From Bradyrhizobium sp. AZCC 1719 (GTDB lineage Bacteria > Pseudomonadota > Alphaproteobacteria > Rhizobiales > Xanthobacteraceae): DNA of 64,000 nucleotides. The notes under the pieces were generated by a model. That model was not told the DNA's origin. It did no database searches and saw only the letters and a program-made list of their open reading frames with translations. Numbering within the stretch: position 1 is the stretch's first letter; each line of letters opens with the position of its first letter. The translations under genes were made by a program, and so were the position numbers. The stretch covers positions 6,291,001-6,355,000 of the forward strand of contig NZ_JAZHRU010000001.1 of the NCBI RefSeq assembly GCF_036924525.1. Reading direction: 5' to 3'. Below, piece by piece: positions 19,937 through 28,474 of this stretch.

Positions 19937-20027
19937 GCCGCTCGCACCGCCCGCTGGGCTTTTGTACATTAGCCGCCGCCGTCTTTGCCCTGATCGCACT
20001 GCACTTCTGCAGTTGATCCGGATTGTG

Positions 20028-20144
20028 ATGGGATGGTCTGTCACCTTGAATGGCGTCGATGTGCCGTTCTGGACGAGCTGGATCGCGGTCATCGTGGCCG
20101 GCGCGTTGAGCTTCGTCGGCTTTCGCGCCGCCATGCGCAGCTAA
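20028..20144 (+). CDS. possible small single-helix membrane protein
   Basis: A 38-residue frame from ATG 20028 encodes one clear hydrophobic helix (PFWTSWIAVIVAGALSFVGF) followed by a basic end (RAAMRS). An in-frame TTG at 19962 would extend it to 60 residues. No strong ribosome-binding site is seen. Small inner-membrane proteins of this shape are real in other bacteria, but I cannot assign a family. Confidence 0.35.
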   Translation: MGWSVTLNGVDVPFWTSWIAVIVAGALSFVGFRAAMRS

Positions 20145-20180
20145 AGGCTGGTGCCGCCCGCCGCGTACTATCCGCAAGCG

Positions 20181-20723
20181 TCACGCTTTCGACTTCGCCG
20201 CCTTGCGTGCCTTGTTGGCTTCCTCAATTTCGGGCTCGATCGAATTCAGGCTCTCGTAGATTTCAGCGAGGACAGTCTTCAGATCCAAAACGTTCTTCGA
20301 CGGAAAATTGCGGACCGCCACCTCCTCGAAATGGATGGCGATCGGGATCAGCTCCTCGACCAGCGTCCGCCCCTTCGGCGTGAGATTGATCGCAACTGTG
20401 CGCGCGTTGTCCTTCAGCCGCGTCCGCGTGACGAGACCTCGCCGCTTCATTTCCCCGATCAGGCGCGACAGCGTCGATATCTCGATCGTCGTCATGTCGG
20501 CGAGATCGCCGAGGCGCTGATCGCCTTTCTCCCAGAGCGCGGCCATCACGCGGTACATCGGTAGCGTCACGCCATAGCCCGCGATGCGCCGGGAAAACAG
20601 GTCGCCCATCCGCACGCCGACGCGGTTGAGCATGTAGGGCAAGGAATTCGTCAGCCGGTACAAGATCTTGCATCCCGCTTTGGTGCAACTTTTGCACTCA
20701 TCCAATAGCCCGACGGCGATCAC
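20181..20723 (-). CDS. graR: MarR-family regulator of the gamma-resorcylate cluster
   Basis: Winged-helix regulator of 180 residues, divergent from the catabolic genes. Helix-turn-helix region: KGDQRLGDLADMTTIEISTLSRLIGEMKRRGLV; wing: RLKDNARTVAINLTPKG. It starts at a GTG (20723) without a strong ribosome-binding site. An N-terminal extension holds Cys10, Cys13 and Cys18, unusual for MarR proteins. By position it corresponds to GraR, the MarR-type repressor of the Rhizobium sp. MTP-10005 gra operon; the symbol rests on context and recollection. Confidence 0.8.
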   Translation of the reverse strand: MIAVGLLDECKSCTKAGCKILYRLTNSLPYMLNRVGVRMGDLFSRRIAGYGVTLPMYRVMAALWEKGDQRLGDLADMTTIEISTLSRLIGEMKRRGLVTRTRLKDNARTVAINLTPKGRTLVEELIPIAIHFEEVAVRNFPSKNVLDLKTVLAEIYESLNSIEPEIEEANKARKAAKSKA

Positions 20724-20738
20724 TTTTCAAGGCAATTG

Positions 20739-20782
20739 TTGCATTTGAAAGTTTCCGATTGACTTATCATTTGCAAATGCAA
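20739..20782. promoter_or_regulatory. candidate MarR operator in the divergent promoter
   Basis: TTGCATTTG (20739-20747) and CAAATGCAA (20774-20782) are perfect inverted copies 26 bases apart, and CATTTGCAAATG at 20768-20779 is itself a 12-base palindrome. The region is AT-rich and lies between the regulator and the first catabolic gene, where a MarR repressor would bind. Confidence 0.6.
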
Positions 20783-20840
20783 TTATTGTTCACGAAAATT
20801 AAGCCGCCGATCAAGAGCGGATTGTTCAGTGGAGGAAACC

Positions 20841-21359
20841 ATGTCGCTGGATTCGGCATCCGACGAATTGCGTGAAACGTTCAAGCGCGCGTTGCGGCGA
20901 TTTCCCGCAGCGGTGTCGGTGATCACGTCTGCGGACCAGAACCGCCGCCACGGAATGACGGCGACCGCGGTGACGTCGCTATCGCTCGACCCGCCCTCGC
21001 TGATCGTCTGTGTCAACCAACAAACGCTGCTGCACGACATCATGCTGCTGGCGCGCCGGTTTTGCGTCAACGTGCTGCGCCGCGACCAGATCTCCCTTTC
21101 ATCGGCGTTCAGCGGCGCGGTCCCCGCCGAGGAACGGTTCGGGCTCGGCCAATGGATGACCTCGCCCGAGGGCGTCACCTATCTCGCCGACGCACAGATC
21201 AACATCTTCTGCAAGAAGGCGGCCGCGATGCCGTACGGCACGCACACGATCTTCATCGGCGAAGCCGAGACCGTGAACGTCCGCGATCCGATCGAGCCCC
21301 TGATTTACCAGGACGCCACTTATTGCTTTTCGGTGCCCCACGACAGCCAGGCTGCGTGA
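20841..21359 (+). CDS. graD: flavin reductase component of resorcinol hydroxylase
   Basis: HpaC-like NAD(P)H:flavin oxidoreductase of 172 residues that supplies reduced flavin to the following monooxygenase. The ATG at 20841 is preceded by GGAGG; the frame is open four codons further upstream. Family features are RFPAAVSVITSADQNRRHGMTATAVTSLSLDPPSLIVCVN near the N-terminus and the C-terminal FIGEAETVNV. It is the first gene of the operon, matching the graD-graA-graF order remembered for the Rhizobium gamma-resorcylate pathway. Confidence 0.85.
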   Translation: MSLDSASDELRETFKRALRRFPAAVSVITSADQNRRHGMTATAVTSLSLDPPSLIVCVNQQTLLHDIMLLARRFCVNVLRRDQISLSSAFSGAVPAEERFGLGQWMTSPEGVTYLADAQINIFCKKAAAMPYGTHTIFIGEAETVNVRDPIEPLIYQDATYCFSVPHDSQAA

Positions 21360-21409
21360 TCTGCCAAGGCGCGCCGCCTTCCAGCCCATCGAAGATACGG
21401 AGCTAACCA

Positions 21410-22642
21410 ATGGTATCAGTCGCCCAGTTGAAGGATATACCTGCGCCGCCGGCCCCTCGTCCCGACCTTGCCGAGTTGCGGAGCCGCGTGGCGCAGATCG
21501 CGCCGCAGATCAAGGCGCGCGCCCACACCACGGAAAAGGCCGGGCGCGTGCCGGAAGAGAACATCACGGCGCTGCGCAACATCGGCTATTTCGATATCGT
21601 CAAGCCGGCAATGTTCGGCGGCTACGAGCACGAGTTCGACGTGCTGGTCGAACTGAACATTGAGCTCGCGAAAAGCTGCGCCTCGACGGCGTGGGTCGGC
21701 GGCCTGCTCGCAGCCCATCAATGGCTGATCGCGGGATTTCCGGAAATCGCCCAGCGCGACGTCTGGGATGATAATGCCGATGCACTCGCGTGTGGTTCCT
21801 ACGCGCCGGCCGCCAAGGCGATCGAGGTCGTGGGCGGCTATCGCCTCACCGGGCGCTGGTCGTTTGCGAGCGGCTGCGACAACGCGCAATGGTCGTTGTG
21901 CGCAGCGCTCTTGCCGTCGAAGACGGAAGCCGGCCAGTTTGCGCCGGCCTTCCTGCTGGTTCCGGCCTCCGACTACGTCATTGACGACACCTGGAATGTC
22001 GTCGGCCTCAGCGGCACCGGCAGCAAGACGCTGGTCCTGAATGACGTATTCGTGCCGGCGCACCGCCTGCTGTCGTTCGCCGACACCACGTCCGGCAAGA
22101 CGCCGGGCGCCGCGCTGTATGCCGCCAACCCCACCTTCTCGATTCCGATGCTCTCGAACATTCCTTCCTGCCTGGCGTCCACCGCAGTCGGCGCCGCCGC
22201 CGGCGCGCTGGAGGACTATCTTGCCGTTACCTCGAGGCGAATTACGCGCGGCGCGGTGGCCGGCCACAACAACCGCATGGCGGATTTCCCGACCATCCAG
22301 TTACGTGTTGCGGAAGCGACCGCTTCCGTCGATGCGGCGCGCGAAGTACTGTTGCGCGATCTCAGGGACCGTGCGGCGACGATCCGCGACGGCAGGCCCG
22401 TCTCGATCGAGGACCGCATCGTCAGCCGCCGTGGCCAGGCGTTTTCGGTTGCGCTGGCCATCCGCGCCAGTGAAGCGCTGAACGCCTCGACCGGCGGGCT
22501 CGGCCTCGATCTTTCCAATCCGGTGCAGCGCGCCTGGCGCGATGCCAATGCCGTCGGCCGCCACATCAGCATGAACTGGGACGCCGTCGGCACCATGTAC
22601 GGCCAGCTCGCACTCGGGCTGACGCCCCAAGGTCAATACTAA
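21410..22642 (+). CDS. graA: resorcinol hydroxylase oxygenase (acyl-CoA dehydrogenase-fold flavin monooxygenase)
   Basis: A 410-residue two-component flavin monooxygenase of the HpaB/HsaA-like acyl-CoA dehydrogenase fold. SCASTAWVGGLLAAHQWL and GRWSFASGCDNAQWSLCAAL are family blocks. It should hydroxylate resorcinol to hydroxyquinol with reduced flavin from the upstream reductase. Assignment to resorcinol is from context: it lies directly before the gamma-resorcylate decarboxylase gene. Sequence alone would allow other phenolic substrates. Confidence 0.82.
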   Translation: MVSVAQLKDIPAPPAPRPDLAELRSRVAQIAPQIKARAHTTEKAGRVPEENITALRNIGYFDIVKPAMFGGYEHEFDVLVELNIELAKSCASTAWVGGLLAAHQWLIAGFPEIAQRDVWDDNADALACGSYAPAAKAIEVVGGYRLTGRWSFASGCDNAQWSLCAALLPSKTEAGQFAPAFLLVPASDYVIDDTWNVVGLSGTGSKTLVLNDVFVPAHRLLSFADTTSGKTPGAALYAANPTFSIPMLSNIPSCLASTAVGAAAGALEDYLAVTSRRITRGAVAGHNNRMADFPTIQLRVAEATASVDAAREVLLRDLRDRAATIRDGRPVSIEDRIVSRRGQAFSVALAIRASEALNASTGGLGLDLSNPVQRAWRDANAVGRHISMNWDAVGTMYGQLALGLTPQGQY

Positions 22643-22682
22643 GGGACAGTACTAACCAACATCAGACATCAGCGAGGACGAC

Positions 22683-23708
22683 ATGCAGGGCAAGATCGCA
22701 TTAGAGGAACATTTCGCCATCCCGGACACGCTGATGGACTCAGCGGGCTTCGTTCCGGACTCCTATTGGCCGGAGTTGAAGAACCGCCTGCTTGATATCC
22801 AGGACAAGCGGCTGGCGCAGATGGACCGCCACGGCGTCGAGATGATGATCCTGTCGCTGAACGCGCCGGCGGTTCAGGCAATTCCCGACGTCGCCCGTGC
22901 CAACGAGATTGCGATCCGCGCCAACGATTTCCTCGCCGAACAGGTGGCAAAACGGCCGTCGCGATTCCAGGCCTTTGCCGCACTGCCGATGCAGGACCCC
23001 GATCTCGCGATCGCCGAACTCGAGCGCTGCATCAAGACGCTCGGCTTCCGTGGCGCGCTGGTCAACGGCTTCTCGCAAATCGGCGACGGCAAGCGGCCGG
23101 TCTACTATGACCTGCCGCAATACTGGCCGTTCTGGGCGGCGGTGGAGCAGACCGGCCTGCCCTTCTATCTGCATCCGCGCAATCCGCTGCCGGAAGACTG
23201 CGCGATCTATGAAGGGCATCCCTGGTTGATGGGCCCGACTTGGGCCTTTGGGCAGGAGACCGCGGTTCATGCGTTGCGGCTGATGGGATCGGGGCTGTTC
23301 GATGCCTATCCAAAACTGAAGATCATCCTCGGCCATATGGGCGAAGGCCTGCCCTACAGCATGTGGCGCGTCGATCATCGCAACGGCTGGGTCAAGGCGC
23401 CGCCGAAACACAAGGCAAAGAGGAAGATCTGCGACTACTTCAATGCCAACTTTTTCCTGACCACGTCGGGTAATTTCCGCACACAAACGCTGATCGATTC
23501 CATTCTCGAGATCGGAGCCGATCGCATCCTGTTCTCGGTCGACTGGCCGTTCGAGAACGTGGACCACGCCTCCGACTGGTTCAACAGCGCCAGCATCAGC
23601 GAGAACGATCGCCTGAAGATCGGACGGCGCAACGCCATCGACCTGTTCAAGCTCGATCTCGGCGAGCATGCCGTCGCCGAGCACGGCATTCATCAAGCCG
23701 CGGAATAG
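22683..23708 (+). CDS. graF: gamma-resorcylate (2,6-dihydroxybenzoate) decarboxylase
   Basis: Nonoxidative decarboxylase of the amidohydrolase superfamily that converts 2,6-dihydroxybenzoate to resorcinol. The 341-residue product is recognisably the same protein as the Rhizobium enzyme (MQGKIALEEHFAIP, LSLNAPAVQAIPD, RILFSVDWPFENVDHASDWF). The metal ligands and catalytic residues fall at the same positions: Glu8, His10, His164, His218 and Asp287. It is cytoplasmic and the most specific marker of the pathway in this cluster. It needs a divalent metal but no organic cofactor. Confidence 0.95.
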   Translation: MQGKIALEEHFAIPDTLMDSAGFVPDSYWPELKNRLLDIQDKRLAQMDRHGVEMMILSLNAPAVQAIPDVARANEIAIRANDFLAEQVAKRPSRFQAFAALPMQDPDLAIAELERCIKTLGFRGALVNGFSQIGDGKRPVYYDLPQYWPFWAAVEQTGLPFYLHPRNPLPEDCAIYEGHPWLMGPTWAFGQETAVHALRLMGSGLFDAYPKLKIILGHMGEGLPYSMWRVDHRNGWVKAPPKHKAKRKICDYFNANFFLTTSGNFRTQTLIDSILEIGADRILFSVDWPFENVDHASDWFNSASISENDRLKIGRRNAIDLFKLDLGEHAVAEHGIHQAAE

Positions 23709-23751
23709 GCGGCCTCAAACGACATAATCATCATCTGGGAGGGATACGGCC

Positions 23752-25128
23752 ATGGCCGCGCAGGCAATCGATCTTCACGAAGAACTCGCCGAAGCAAAGG
23801 TAGGAAAATTTCACTGGCGCCTCGGCGCCATCATGGGACTGCTAACGCTGTTTGACGGATATGACACGTTCAACCCGGCTTACGTCATTCACTACGTCGC
23901 CAAGCCCTGGGGCCTGCAGGCTGGCCAGGCGGGACTATTGATTTCCAGCGGCCTGGTTGGATTCCTCCTCGGGGCCGCCATCCACGGCATCATTGCCGAC
24001 CGACTCGGCCGCCGCGGCACCCTGCTCGGCGGCCTGTGGATCACCAGTATCTTTACGCTGCTCACCGCGACCTCGGCGGACTCGTTCCTCTCCTTCTGCA
24101 TCCTGCGGCTCCTGACCGGCATCGGCCTCGGCGTGCTGCTGCCGCTCGCGACCACCTACATCAACGAGCTGGCGCCGCGGCGCGTGGCGAACACGTTTGC
24201 GCTGTGGGGCGTCGCGCTTGGCTGGGCGCTCGGCGGCACCCTCGCCGGTGTCGCTGGCGTATTCGCGACGCCGCTATTCGGCTGGACGTCGCTGTACTGG
24301 ATCGGCTCGCTGTCGTTCCTGCTGCTTCCCTTCATGCACATGATGCTGCCGGAATCGCCAAAGTTTCTTGCACTTCAGGGCCGCATCGATGAAATCCGCG
24401 ACATGCTGACAAAGCTCCGGCCGGAGCGCGCCAGCGTTTACGCGTCAGCCGAAATTGCCGTCGGGCAGACCGAGAAGCCGGTCAATTCGGTGGCGGCTCT
24501 GCTGCAGTCCAAATATCGCCGGACTACGTTCGCGATCTGGGCATCGGCCTTCCTCAGCCTGTTCTGCATCTTCGGCCTGTCAGGGTGGATTCCGACCGTG
24601 ATGATGCAGCGTGGAGAAACCTTTGCTGCAAGCTTCGGCTTCGGCGCGCTGATGCAGATCATGTCGTTCGTCGGCGCTCTCGTGCTTGGGCATCTCGTCG
24701 ACAAGTCCGGCAGCAGCCGTGGGCTGATCGCGACCTGGTGGGCGATTGGCGGCCTCGCCGTGCTCTCGCTCGTGGTGATGAACGACCACATCGTCAACAT
24801 CACATCGGTCGCCGCCGCCGGCTTCTTCATCATCGGCGCGCAGTTCGTGCTGAACAATTTCACCGCAGCTTCCTATGAGACCGGCGTGCGCGCCACCGCG
24901 GTCGGAATGGAGCTCGGGGTCGCCCGCGTCGGCGCCATTCTCGGACCGTTCGTCGCCGGCGCGCTGCAGCAATATTACCAGAGCCCGACGCCGATGTTCC
25001 TGTCGATCGGCGTCTCCGCGATCGCCGCCGGGATGATTATCTTGCTGGCCCGCCGGCCCGTGAGCGCACCATCTGGTAGCCTTGAAGAGGCTGCCGGCTT
25101 GCGCAAGGTTGCACAGCCCGCCTCTTGA
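23752..25128 (+). CDS. graK: MFS transporter, aromatic acid:H+ symporter family
   Basis: A 458-residue inner-membrane transporter with twelve predicted helices. The first loop shows GIIADRLGRRGTLLGG and the signature DGYDTFNPAYV lies in helix 1, both typical of the AAHS family (PcaK, BenK). A central cytoplasmic loop separates the halves. GGGAGG precedes the ATG. By context it imports gamma-resorcylate; the symbol follows the Rhizobium gra cluster and is tentative. Confidence 0.85.
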   Translation: MAAQAIDLHEELAEAKVGKFHWRLGAIMGLLTLFDGYDTFNPAYVIHYVAKPWGLQAGQAGLLISSGLVGFLLGAAIHGIIADRLGRRGTLLGGLWITSIFTLLTATSADSFLSFCILRLLTGIGLGVLLPLATTYINELAPRRVANTFALWGVALGWALGGTLAGVAGVFATPLFGWTSLYWIGSLSFLLLPFMHMMLPESPKFLALQGRIDEIRDMLTKLRPERASVYASAEIAVGQTEKPVNSVAALLQSKYRRTTFAIWASAFLSLFCIFGLSGWIPTVMMQRGETFAASFGFGALMQIMSFVGALVLGHLVDKSGSSRGLIATWWAIGGLAVLSLVVMNDHIVNITSVAAAGFFIIGAQFVLNNFTAASYETGVRATAVGMELGVARVGAILGPFVAGALQQYYQSPTPMFLSIGVSAIAAGMIILLARRPVSAPSGSLEEAAGLRKVAQPAS

Positions 25129-25144
25129 GCCGGAAGACCGGCTC
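25127..25144 (+). other. hairpin between transporter and reductase genes
   Basis: GAGCCGG-aaga-CCGGCTC is a perfect 7-bp stem starting at the transporter stop codon. No T-run follows, so it may stabilise the upstream mRNA or attenuate, rather than terminate. Confidence 0.45.
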
Positions 25145-25193
25145 CGGGGCGGCCTGATCCTGGAGCCGGCCCTTTCGTCCGCAAGGAGCAACC

Positions 25194-26261
25194 ATGCAAG
25201 ACTTCACCTACCAGAGCGCGCCGATGCGGGTGGTGTTCGGCACCGGCACGCTGCGTCAGTTGCCCGATGAATTGTCCCGCCTCGGCGTTACCCGCGCCCT
25301 CGTGCTGGCGACCCCGCGGCAGAAGGATCTCGTCGCCGGCATCCGGGAGATGATCGGCGAACGCTTCGCCGGCGTCTTCACCGGAGCGGTCATGCATACG
25401 CCCGTCGAGGTGACGGAACGGGCTATGGAAGTGATGCGCGAGATTCAGGCCGATGGCGTCGTCGCGATCGGCGGCGGTTCGACAACCGGCCTCGGCAAGG
25501 CGATCGCTTTGCGCACCGATCTGCCGCAGATCGTGCTGCCGACCAGTTACGCCGGCTCGGAGATGACGCCGGTGGTCGGCCAGACCAGCGGCGGGATCAA
25601 GACCACGCAATCGAGCCCGAAAATTCTCCCCGAGATCGTGATCTATGACGTCGACCTCACCATGACGATGCCGGCAAAACTATCGGCGACATCGGGCGTC
25701 AACGCCATCGCGCACGCGGTCGAGGCGCTCTACGCGCGGGACCGCAACCCCATCATATCGCTGATGGCGCAGGAAGGCATCGGCACGCTGGCGCGGGCGC
25801 TGCCGAAAATCTGCGCTGAGCCAAGCAACAAGACGGCGCGCACCGACGCGCTCTATGGCGCCTGGCTCTGCGGCGTCTGTCTCGGCGCGGTCGGCATGGC
25901 GCTGCACCACAAGCTCTGCCATACGCTGGGCGGGCTGTTCAATCTGCCGCATGCCGAGACCCACACCGTCATTCTCCCGCACGCCCTCGCCTACAATGAG
26001 CCTGCCGCACCTGAGGCGATGACACGCATCGCCACAGCGCTTGGCGTGAGCGACCCGGCGCTCGGCCTCCACGATCTGGCGCGAAAGCTTGCCGCGCCGC
26101 TGTCGCTGCGCGAGATCGGCATGCCCGAGAGCGGCATCGATCAGGCCGCCGACCTCGCCGCGCAGAATCCGTACTGGAATCCGCGCCCGATCGAGCGAGA
26201 GGCGATCCGCGAATTGATCTCGCGCGCCTGGCGCGGAGACGCTCCGCAAACCGCCCAATGA
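25194..26261 (+). CDS. graC: maleylacetate reductase
   Basis: Iron-containing alcohol dehydrogenase-fold enzyme of 355 residues that reduces maleylacetate to 3-oxoadipate with NAD(P)H. Features are AIGGGSTTGLGKAIA (nucleotide binding), PTSYAGSEMTPV, AHAVEALYA and the metal-ligand histidines in HHKLCHTLGGLFNLPHAETHTVILPH. It normally acts right after hydroxyquinol 1,2-dioxygenase, whose gene is not found here. The stop overlaps the start of a 24-codon ORF (ATGA). Confidence 0.93.
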   Translation: MQDFTYQSAPMRVVFGTGTLRQLPDELSRLGVTRALVLATPRQKDLVAGIREMIGERFAGVFTGAVMHTPVEVTERAMEVMREIQADGVVAIGGGSTTGLGKAIALRTDLPQIVLPTSYAGSEMTPVVGQTSGGIKTTQSSPKILPEIVIYDVDLTMTMPAKLSATSGVNAIAHAVEALYARDRNPIISLMAQEGIGTLARALPKICAEPSNKTARTDALYGAWLCGVCLGAVGMALHHKLCHTLGGLFNLPHAETHTVILPHALAYNEPAAPEAMTRIATALGVSDPALGLHDLARKLAAPLSLREIGMPESGIDQAADLAAQNPYWNPRPIEREAIRELISRAWRGDAPQTAQ

Positions 26262-26332
26262 TCCATCTGAGCTACGATTTCAGCCTGAAGGCGGATTCCG
26301 AAACGCGCCGCGCCGCCGAGCGCGCCGCCTAA
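26258..26332 (+). pseudogene. 24-codon ORF resembling the C-terminal end of an intradiol (hydroxyquinol) dioxygenase
   Basis: The ORF starts at an ATG overlapping the maleylacetate reductase stop and encodes HLSYDFSLKADSE plus an Arg/Ala tail. The HLSYDFSLK stretch resembles the last beta strand with which hydroxyquinol 1,2-dioxygenases commonly end. Because that dioxygenase is the one missing enzyme of the pathway, a deletion leaving the 3' end is a sensible reading. The match is short and from memory. Confidence 0.35.
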
Positions 26333-26335
26333 GCT

Positions 26336-27325
26336 TTACGCCGCGACCGGCTCCGCCGCGCGCTCCTCGACCAGTGCGATCGCATCGCGCAGCACGTCGA
26401 CGCCGGCGCCCGGCCTGACGCCCTTCTCCGCGAGATGGCGGCGAAAGGCGCGCGCGCCGGGCACGCCGTGAAACGCGCCGACAAAGTGCCGCGCCATCGC
26501 ATGCAGCTTTGTGCCTTGCGCCAACTGGCCCTCGATGTAAGGCAACATCGCTTCGAAGACGTCCTTCATCGTCGCGTGAGGTGCCACCTCGCCGAACAAT
26601 TCCGGATCAACATCGAGTAGGCGCCACGGCTCCTGATAGGCCGCCCGCCCCAGCATCACGCCGTCGACATGGTCGAGGTGCCGCTTCGCCTCGGCAATAC
26701 TGCCGATGCCGCCATTGATGATAATGGGCACATCCGGCAGCACGGTCTTCAGCCGGTAAACCCTGTCGTAATCGAGCGGCGGGATGTCGCGGTTTTCCTT
26801 CGGCGACAATCCGTTGAGCCAAGCCTTCCGGGCATGCACGATCAGCGCGTCGGCACCGGCCGCGACCACGCTGCGCGCCAGCACGTCGAGCGCCAGTTCG
26901 GGGTCCTGGTCGTCGATGCCGATCCGGCATTTGACTGTAACCGGAATCTTGACCGCGCGCTTCATCGCAGCGACGCCCTCGGCGACCAGCGCCGGCTCCG
27001 CCATCAGGCAGGCGCCGAAGCGGCCATCCTTCACGCGGTCGGATGGACAGCCGACATTGAGATTGATTTCGTCGTAGCCAAAATCCTCGCCGATGCTCGC
27101 AGCGGTCGCGAGATCATCCGGAACGGAACCGCCGAGCTGCAGCGCCACCGGATGCTCGCTTGGATCGAAGCCGAGCAGCCGTCTCCGGTCGCCATGAATA
27201 ATGGCGCCGGTAGTCAGCATCTCCGTATAAAGCCGCGCACGCCGGCTCATCAGACGGTGGAACACGCGGCACTGCCGGTCGGTCCAATCCATCATGGGGG
27301 CAATGCAAAATCGATGCGTTAACAT
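26336..27325 (-). CDS. dusA: tRNA-dihydrouridine(20/20a) synthase DusA
   Basis: FMN-dependent enzyme that reduces uridine 20/20a in tRNA D-loops, about 329 residues. FCIAPMMDWTDRQCR is the N-terminal flavin-binding signature, INLNVGCPSDRVKDGRFGACLM the catalytic Cys region, and the NGGIGS and DGVMLGRAAY motifs follow. The ATG at 27325 gives the canonical start; an in-frame GTG at 27382 lies in the repeated region. Its first 13 codons are duplicated at 46.6 kb, making it the probable attachment gene of the island to its right. Confidence 0.95.
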   Translation of the reverse strand: MLTHRFCIAPMMDWTDRQCRVFHRLMSRRARLYTEMLTTGAIIHGDRRRLLGFDPSEHPVALQLGGSVPDDLATAASIGEDFGYDEINLNVGCPSDRVKDGRFGACLMAEPALVAEGVAAMKRAVKIPVTVKCRIGIDDQDPELALDVLARSVVAAGADALIVHARKAWLNGLSPKENRDIPPLDYDRVYRLKTVLPDVPIIINGGIGSIAEAKRHLDHVDGVMLGRAAYQEPWRLLDVDPELFGEVAPHATMKDVFEAMLPYIEGQLAQGTKLHAMARHFVGAFHGVPGARAFRRHLAEKGVRPGAGVDVLRDAIALVEERAAEPVAA

Positions 27326-27640
27326 GTTGATGTTATTTCGCTTTATCGCCTCATCTGGAATAGCTGATTTTTGGGCCGACACAAATTAAAAGCTGACTAT
27401 TGTGGCATTTTCCTTTCGTTTCAAGTGCTTGGGTCGATCGCCCGTTCGTCCTTCGATGATGCCGCACCTCGCCCGGTACAGCATTGCAGTACCGGAGGAC
27501 CGCGTGCAGTACCGCGCTAGTTTGTACCCTCCTGATCAATCCCATCTACTTCGGCCACAAAGTAGCGTGCCGCTCTCCCCAGGCCCAGCGCTTCAGGACC
27601 GCGGTCGTAGTTTTGGCGATGGTAGAGTAAGAGAACTTGC
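27287..27640. repeat. left direct repeat (dusA 5' end and upstream region)
   Basis: Homologous, by eye at roughly four bases in five and higher in the first 190 bp, to 46623-46980 in the same orientation. It contains dusA codons 1-13 on the minus strand, an AT-rich stretch with GCTGATTTTTGGGCCGACAC, and the GTAC-centred inverted repeat. Identity drops sharply on the dusA side of the ATGATGGAT codons. Confidence 0.85.
27473..27514. repeat. GTAC inverted repeat, left copy
   Basis: CCGGTAC (27473-27479) and GTACCGG (27489-27495) are perfect inverted 7-mers around a nine-base spacer, and a third GCAGTACCG follows at 27506-27514. The whole arrangement is kept in the right repeat although the flanks have diverged, which suggests a protein-binding site. 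Confidence 0.6.
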
Positions 27641-27889
27641 GCGCTGCGGTCGCTATGACAACCGAGGTCGAGCAAATCGGCGTGTCAGCATATCCACCGG
27701 CCTGGCCGTCGCGCTTGGGGGATCTACGGAGCTAACCCCGCCCCAATCAAGCGTTGCTCGATTGATAACCGCACGACGCTCGGTTTCGTCTCAGTGTCGG
27801 GGGACCTTAGCGCAGGGTGTGCCGCTGAACGGTGAAGTTGTCCTTCACGACGAACTTCTGAGGTCGGGCAGCCCCTGACGCGTGGGACG

Positions 27890-28144
27890 TCAGATCGCGT
27901 CGTCGACGATCAAATGTGGCTTGCCCTGCGAGCAGGATTCGACGCGTGCCCTAATGCGAAAGGTTGCGGCAAGGTTTTCCGGCGTCAGGACGCTAGCCGC
28001 CGTGCCGAAATCGTGCAACGTTCCATCACAGAGGAGAGCGACCTTGTCGGCGAATTTCAGTGCCAGGTCGAGATGGTGCAGCGCGATCAGCACGAGCATA
28101 CCGTCATCATGCGCAAGGCTGCGCACCTGCCGCATCGCCTCCAA
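27890..28144 (-). pseudogene. C-terminal fragment of an iron/heme-type ABC transporter ATPase
   Basis: The frame encodes LEAMRQVRSLAHDDGMLVLIALHHLDLALKFADKVALLCDGTLHDFG, which matches the H-loop (ALHHLD) and C-terminal region of FecE/HmuV-type ATPases. The Walker A, signature and Walker B parts are missing: a TAG stop lies a few codons upstream (near 28160) and no homologous sequence was seen beyond it. The 250 bp between this fragment and the left repeat contain nothing recognisable. It is a decayed gene at the island edge. Confidence 0.75.
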
Positions 28145-28267
28145 CTGGCGGCGAAAACGCTATACTGACCCATCCGAGCCGTGCGACGGACGCGGTCACA
28201 GCAGCACGCCAAATCCTGCTTGCTCTCCCTCAATCGGCTCGCCCATTGTGATTGTAGGCTCGGCGCA

Positions 28268-28474
28268 ATGTCGATCTCGCGTCTCCTCATCATCTTCGGC
28301 TTGTCGCTCGTTGTGCTTGGGCTGCTATGGCCCGTGATCAACAAGATCGGCTTAGGCCGGTTGCCCGGCGACATCGTCATCGAGCGCGACAACCTCCGCG
28401 TTTATATCCCGCTCGCAACATCGCTGCTGGTCAGCGTGATCCTTTCCCTGATCCTTTGGCTCGCTAACCGTTAG
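28268..28474 (+). CDS. DUF2905 small membrane protein
   Basis: A 68-residue protein with two transmembrane helices (LLIIFGLSLVVLGLLWPVI and LATSLLVSVILSLILWLAN) separated by the family signature GLGRLPGDIVIERDNLRVYIP. The family is widespread, of unknown function, and often found with housekeeping or Holliday-junction genes; here it stands alone in the island margin. The ATG at 28268 gives the usual family length. Confidence 0.88.
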   Translation: MSISRLLIIFGLSLVVLGLLWPVINKIGLGRLPGDIVIERDNLRVYIPLATSLLVSVILSLILWLANR

